From: Methanomassiliicoccus sp. UBA6
GTDB taxonomy: Archaea; Thermoplasmatota; Thermoplasmata; Methanomassiliicoccales; Methanomassiliicoccaceae
DNA: 15,100 nucleotides
Direction: 5' to 3'
NCBI GenBank assembly: GCA_002508545.1
Contig: DAVH01000006.1
Span: 5,673 to 20,772 of the forward strand
The notes beneath the pieces are model-generated. The model did not search any database and had not been told where the DNA came from. It was given only the letters and a program-made list of their open reading frames with translations. Position 1 is the stretch's first letter, and every line of letters begins with the position of its first letter. Both the position numbers and the translations under genes were made by a program. Below are positions 12,311 through 15,100 of the stretch, in pieces.

Positions 12311-14014
12311 ATGGATGCGTCAGACGTTCTCTCGCTCTGCAAGCGCAGGGGTTTCCTTTACCCCTCTTACGAGATCTACGGCGGTGTCGCCGGCATGTAC
12401 GACTACGGCCCCTTGGGCACCGCCATGAGGAACAACATAGTCGAGATATGGAGGCGGCTCTACACCCTGGGCGAAGGCTTCGTGGAGATCGACTCGGAGA
12501 CCGTGGGGCCGGAGATCGTGTTCAAGGCCTCCGGCCACGTGGACGAGTTCGCCGACAAGATGGTGAAGTGCAGGTCATGCGAGGAGGCCCACCGCGCCGA
12601 CCACCTTGTGAAGGAGCTCCACCCCAACCCCAGCATCCTCAAGGACAAGGAGCTGGACGACCTCATCAGGACGAGAGGGGTGACCTGTCCGGCCTGCGGG
12701 GGCGAGCTCTCCACGGTGGAGGAGTTCAACCTGATGTTCAAGACCGTGATCGGCCCGGGTTCCGGCCGCGTCGGGTACCTGAGGCCGGAAACGGCGCAGG
12801 GCATCTTCGTCAACTTCCCCAACCTCTACCGCTTCAACCGCGAGAAGCTGCCGCTGGGCGTCATCCAGGTCGGTCGCGGGTACCGCAACGAGATCTCTCC
12901 GCGCCAGGGCGTCATCCGGATGCGGGAGTTCAACATGATGGAGGCCGAGCTGTTCGTGGACCCGGAGGACAAGGGCTGGCCTCGCTTCAATGACGTCAAG
13001 GACGAGAAGCTGAAGCTCTTCGCCAACGACGGGCGGGAGATGGAGCTCACGGTCGGCGAGGCGGTCGAGCAGGGGGTCATCTGCAACCAGGTCCTTGCCT
13101 ACTTCATGTGGTTCACCCAGGAGTTCCTGAAGTCGATCGGCGTGGACGGGGAGAGGCTGCGCTTCCGGCAGCACGAGAGGGACGAGATGGCCCACTACGC
13201 CGCGGACTGCTGGGACGCCGAGGCGCTGCTCAGCTTCGGGTGGACGGAGATCGTGGGCATAGCTGACCGGGGCTGCTGGGACCTCTCCCGGCACATCAAG
13301 TTCTCCGGCGTGGACATGACCGCGTTCAAGCGGTTCGACACTCCCCACGAGGTGGAGAGGGACGCCATCAAGCCGAAGTACGGCCTGCTGGGCCCCAAGT
13401 ACAAGGCCCTCGGGGCCAAGATCGGGAAGGCCCTGGAGGCCACCGACCCCGCGCTCATGGAGAACAACGCGGTCACCGTCGAGGTCGACGGCGAGAAGCA
13501 CGTCATCGGCAAGGAGATGTTCGACATCGTAAGGGTCAAGGAGAAGGTGTCCGGCGTCAAGGTGATACCGCACGTCATCGAGCCGTCGCACGGCCTGGAC
13601 CGCATCACCTACACCTGCCTGGAGCACGCCTACGCCCAGAAGGGGGACATGGAGATGCTGCGGCTTTCGGCGGCCATCGCCCCCATCAAGTTCGGTGTGT
13701 TCCCGCTGATGGCCAGGGACGATCTGGACAAGGTGGCCATGCAGATCGACGAGGACATCCGGTACAGCGGCATCGAGACCTTCTACGATGACTCGGGCTC
13801 CATCGGCCGCCGGTACGCCCGCATGGACGAGATCGGGACCCCGTACTGCATCACCGTGGACTACCAGACCATCGAGGACGGCACGGTGACGTTGAGGGAA
13901 AGGGACAGCCAGTCCCAGGTCCGGGTCAACGTCAAGGACCTTCCTCTGGTCACCAGGGCGGTGCTCTGCGGGGCCAACATCGACCAGTTCGTGGTCGCCG
14001 ACGGCAGCGAGTGA
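12311..14014 (+). CDS. glyS: Glycyl-tRNA synthetase, archaeal/eukaryotic dimeric type
   Basis: This 567-residue class II synthetase charges tRNA-Gly. The N-terminal FLYPSYEIYGGVAGMYDYGPLG is characteristic of the alpha2 form. A Zn-ribbon-like insertion carries CRSC (87-90) and CPAC (126-129). YLRPETAQGIFVNF (156-169) and motif 2 at GRGYRNEISPRQGVIRMREF (188-207) are canonical. Motif 3 is VIEPSHGLDRITYTCLEHAY, with GLDR at about 428-431. The last 100 or so residues form the anticodon-binding domain. It starts at ATG 12311 with GAGGT 7 bases before. The frame is open to 12248 but that part lies inside the CBS gene. It follows the CBS gene by 31 bases and is probably co-transcribed. The length is normal for archaea. 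Confidence 0.97.
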   Translation: MDASDVLSLCKRRGFLYPSYEIYGGVAGMYDYGPLGTAMRNNIVEIWRRLYTLGEGFVEIDSETVGPEIVFKASGHVDEFADKMVKCRSCEEAHRADHLVKELHPNPSILKDKELDDLIRTRGVTCPACGGELSTVEEFNLMFKTVIGPGSGRVGYLRPETAQGIFVNFPNLYRFNREKLPLGVIQVGRGYRNEISPRQGVIRMREFNMMEAELFVDPEDKGWPRFNDVKDEKLKLFANDGREMELTVGEAVEQGVICNQVLAYFMWFTQEFLKSIGVDGERLRFRQHERDEMAHYAADCWDAEALLSFGWTEIVGIADRGCWDLSRHIKFSGVDMTAFKRFDTPHEVERDAIKPKYGLLGPKYKALGAKIGKALEATDPALMENNAVTVEVDGEKHVIGKEMFDIVRVKEKVSGVKVIPHVIEPSHGLDRITYTCLEHAYAQKGDMEMLRLSAAIAPIKFGVFPLMARDDLDKVAMQIDEDIRYSGIETFYDDSGSIGRRYARMDEIGTPYCITVDYQTIEDGTVTLRERDSQSQVRVNVKDLPLVTRAVLCGANIDQFVVADGSE

Positions 14015-14192
14015 CCACGAAAAACCCCTTCCTTCAAGCCTTTTCCGGGTCCGCGGGCCCCGATGATTCCTTCCAGAAATTATCGTTAGCCAAGGTTCAA
14101 TATCATGGACGTCGTTTTCCGGACCAGGAACGAGATTCGCCGATGAGGGCGAAAACCTCTTCGTTAGTATCCCAAGCAACTGGAGAGAAACA

Positions 14193-15100
14193 ATGAACGG
14201 ACAGGAGATAGCGGGGATCAAGAAGAGGGAGCAGCTCAGGTCGATGATCGAGGGGATCAAACTTAGCGACCTGATGTCCAAGGGGTTCGTGCATGTGAGC
14301 CCCGAGGAGCAGCTCTCGGACGTGCTTAAGAAAATGGGGCAGCTCGACCTGCATGAGATGCCGGTCAGCCTGGACGGCAAGAGGCTGATGGGCGTGGTGA
14401 GCTACGGCACGCTGCTGAAGAGGAGGAACCTCCCCATCACCACCAAGGCCGGCTCGATCGCCGTGATGCCGCAGGAGATAAACCCGGAGACCCTGGTGAC
14501 CGAGGCGGCGGAGGCGTTCATGACCTCCGGCTTCCGCCAGATCCCGGTGGTCAGGGGACAGATCATACAGGGCATCATCTCCCGGACGGACATGATCAAG
14601 ATCGTCCAGGGGATAAAGGAACTGCGCGAGCTGAAGGTCAGGGACATCATGACCGAGGACGTGCAGACCGTCGGGTCCGAGGACCCGGTCGAGGCGGCGC
14701 TGCTGTCGATGAAGAACCTGACCATCCGGACGCTGCCGGTGGTGGACAAGGACAACAAGCTCACCGGGATCGTCGGCATCAAGCAGGTGGCCAACTACAA
14801 CTGGAGAGAAAGGAAGCGCGAGACGGTGGGCGAGATGACCGGGGACAACAGCCCGGTCAAGGTCAACGTGTCCTCGGTCCAGCTGGACTCTGTGGTCACG
14901 GTCGAGGAGAATGCTGACCTGGGGAGGGCGGTGGAGCTGATGCTCGAGCACAAGGTCTCCACCCTGCCGGTGGTCGAGGACCATGACCTCAAGGGCATCA
15001 TCACCAAGTACGACATCATCGAGCTCCTGGCCTCCTTCCGCCAGCGGGACATGGTGTACACCCAGATCACCGGCCTGGACTCCGAGGACAAGTTCGCGGC
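14193..15100 (+). CDS. Multi-CBS-domain protein, incomplete at window end
   Basis: About 302 residues are visible and the frame is still open at the edge. The N-terminus NGQEIAGIKKREQLRSM is followed by four CBS motifs, near 24-77 (LMSKGFVHV...GVVSYGTLL), 87-137 (GIISRTDMI), 148-200 (DIMTEDVQTV...GIVGIKQVA) and 212-280 (GEMTGDNSPVKV...GIITKYDII). It then begins a further region (MVYTQITGLDSEDKF) that I cannot classify. GGAGAG lies 5 bases before the ATG. It is a separate gene from the four-CBS protein upstream and only loosely similar, as expected for CBS repeats. The C-terminal region may add an effector domain. Binding of adenine nucleotides or SAM is a family expectation, not visible in the sequence. 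Confidence 0.9.
   Translation, partial: MNGQEIAGIKKREQLRSMIEGIKLSDLMSKGFVHVSPEEQLSDVLKKMGQLDLHEMPVSLDGKRLMGVVSYGTLLKRRNLPITTKAGSIAVMPQEINPETLVTEAAEAFMTSGFRQIPVVRGQIIQGIISRTDMIKIVQGIKELRELKVRDIMTEDVQTVGSEDPVEAALLSMKNLTIRTLPVVDKDNKLTGIVGIKQVANYNWRERKRETVGEMTGDNSPVKVNVSSVQLDSVVTVEENADLGRAVELMLEHKVSTLPVVEDHDLKGIITKYDIIELLASFRQRDMVYTQITGLDSEDKFA

Noticed and set aside
14136..14153. Small inverted repeat TTCGCC-N6-GGCGAA before the last CBS gene
   Set aside because: The 6-bp arms are too short to call an operator or terminator. The 14015-14192 gap otherwise shows no gene.
12575..14380. 601-codon minus-strand open frame opposite the glycyl-tRNA synthetase
   Set aside because: The opposite strand encodes all synthetase motifs. 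The antisense product is Leu/Val/His/Asp-rich without recognisable motifs, a codon-bias artefact.

Overview
The window looks archaeal. It has TATA-like boxes about 25 to 28 bases before several starts, some of which look leaderless, an archaeal/eukaryotic-type glycyl-tRNA synthetase, archaeal pilin-like N-termini, a CBS-domain-rich protein set and a 2[4Fe-4S] ferredoxin. The coding DNA is GC-rich (60% in one hand-counted 60-base line, 1681-1740), and genes are tightly packed with ATGA/GTGA overlaps. This, and a radical SAM gene of a kind I associate with methanogens, fits a GC-rich anaerobic Thermoplasmatota/Methanomassiliicoccales-like organism. That placement is inference.

Layout. Positions 1-2630 (minus) hold an iscS-iscU operon for iron-sulfur cluster assembly. 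The IscU/NifU scaffold gene is interrupted in frame by a complete 378-residue LAGLIDADG intein (221-1354), placed directly before the first cluster-ligand cysteine. Divergent from it, 2802-4013 (plus) encodes a second, SufS-type cysteine desulfurase. Positions 3986-5347 (minus) hold three small membrane-anchored pilin-like proteins, preceded by an RNA 2',3'-cyclic phosphodiesterase (5411-5965). Positions 6125-7060 (plus) encode a thioredoxin-reductase-fold flavoprotein without the redox CxxC, and 7064-7807 (minus) a PrsW-type membrane protease. Positions 7910-8083 (minus) encode a ferredoxin.

Positions 8191-9727 (minus) form a two-gene unit that looks like a ribosomally made, post-translationally modified peptide system: a 31-residue peptide with a Cys-x3-Cys motif and a strong ribosome binding site, followed by a radical SAM/SPASM maturase. 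Its promoter region carries two 21-bp operator-like sites, one a perfect dyad and one matching it at 19 of 21 positions, 73 bp apart (about seven helical turns). The first lies at the predicted transcription start.

Positions 9921-14014 (plus) form an operon joined by overlapping stop/start codons: amidohydrolase, universal stress protein, four-CBS protein and, 31 bp on, glycyl-tRNA synthetase. A second multi-CBS gene starts at 14193 and runs off the end.

Iron-sulfur chemistry links several genes: two desulfurases and a scaffold that make clusters, and a ferredoxin and a multi-cluster radical SAM enzyme that use them. The two strongest points for follow-up are the intein in the scaffold and the small peptide/radical SAM unit with its paired operators. 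I saw no rRNA, tRNA, CRISPR array or insertion sequence.
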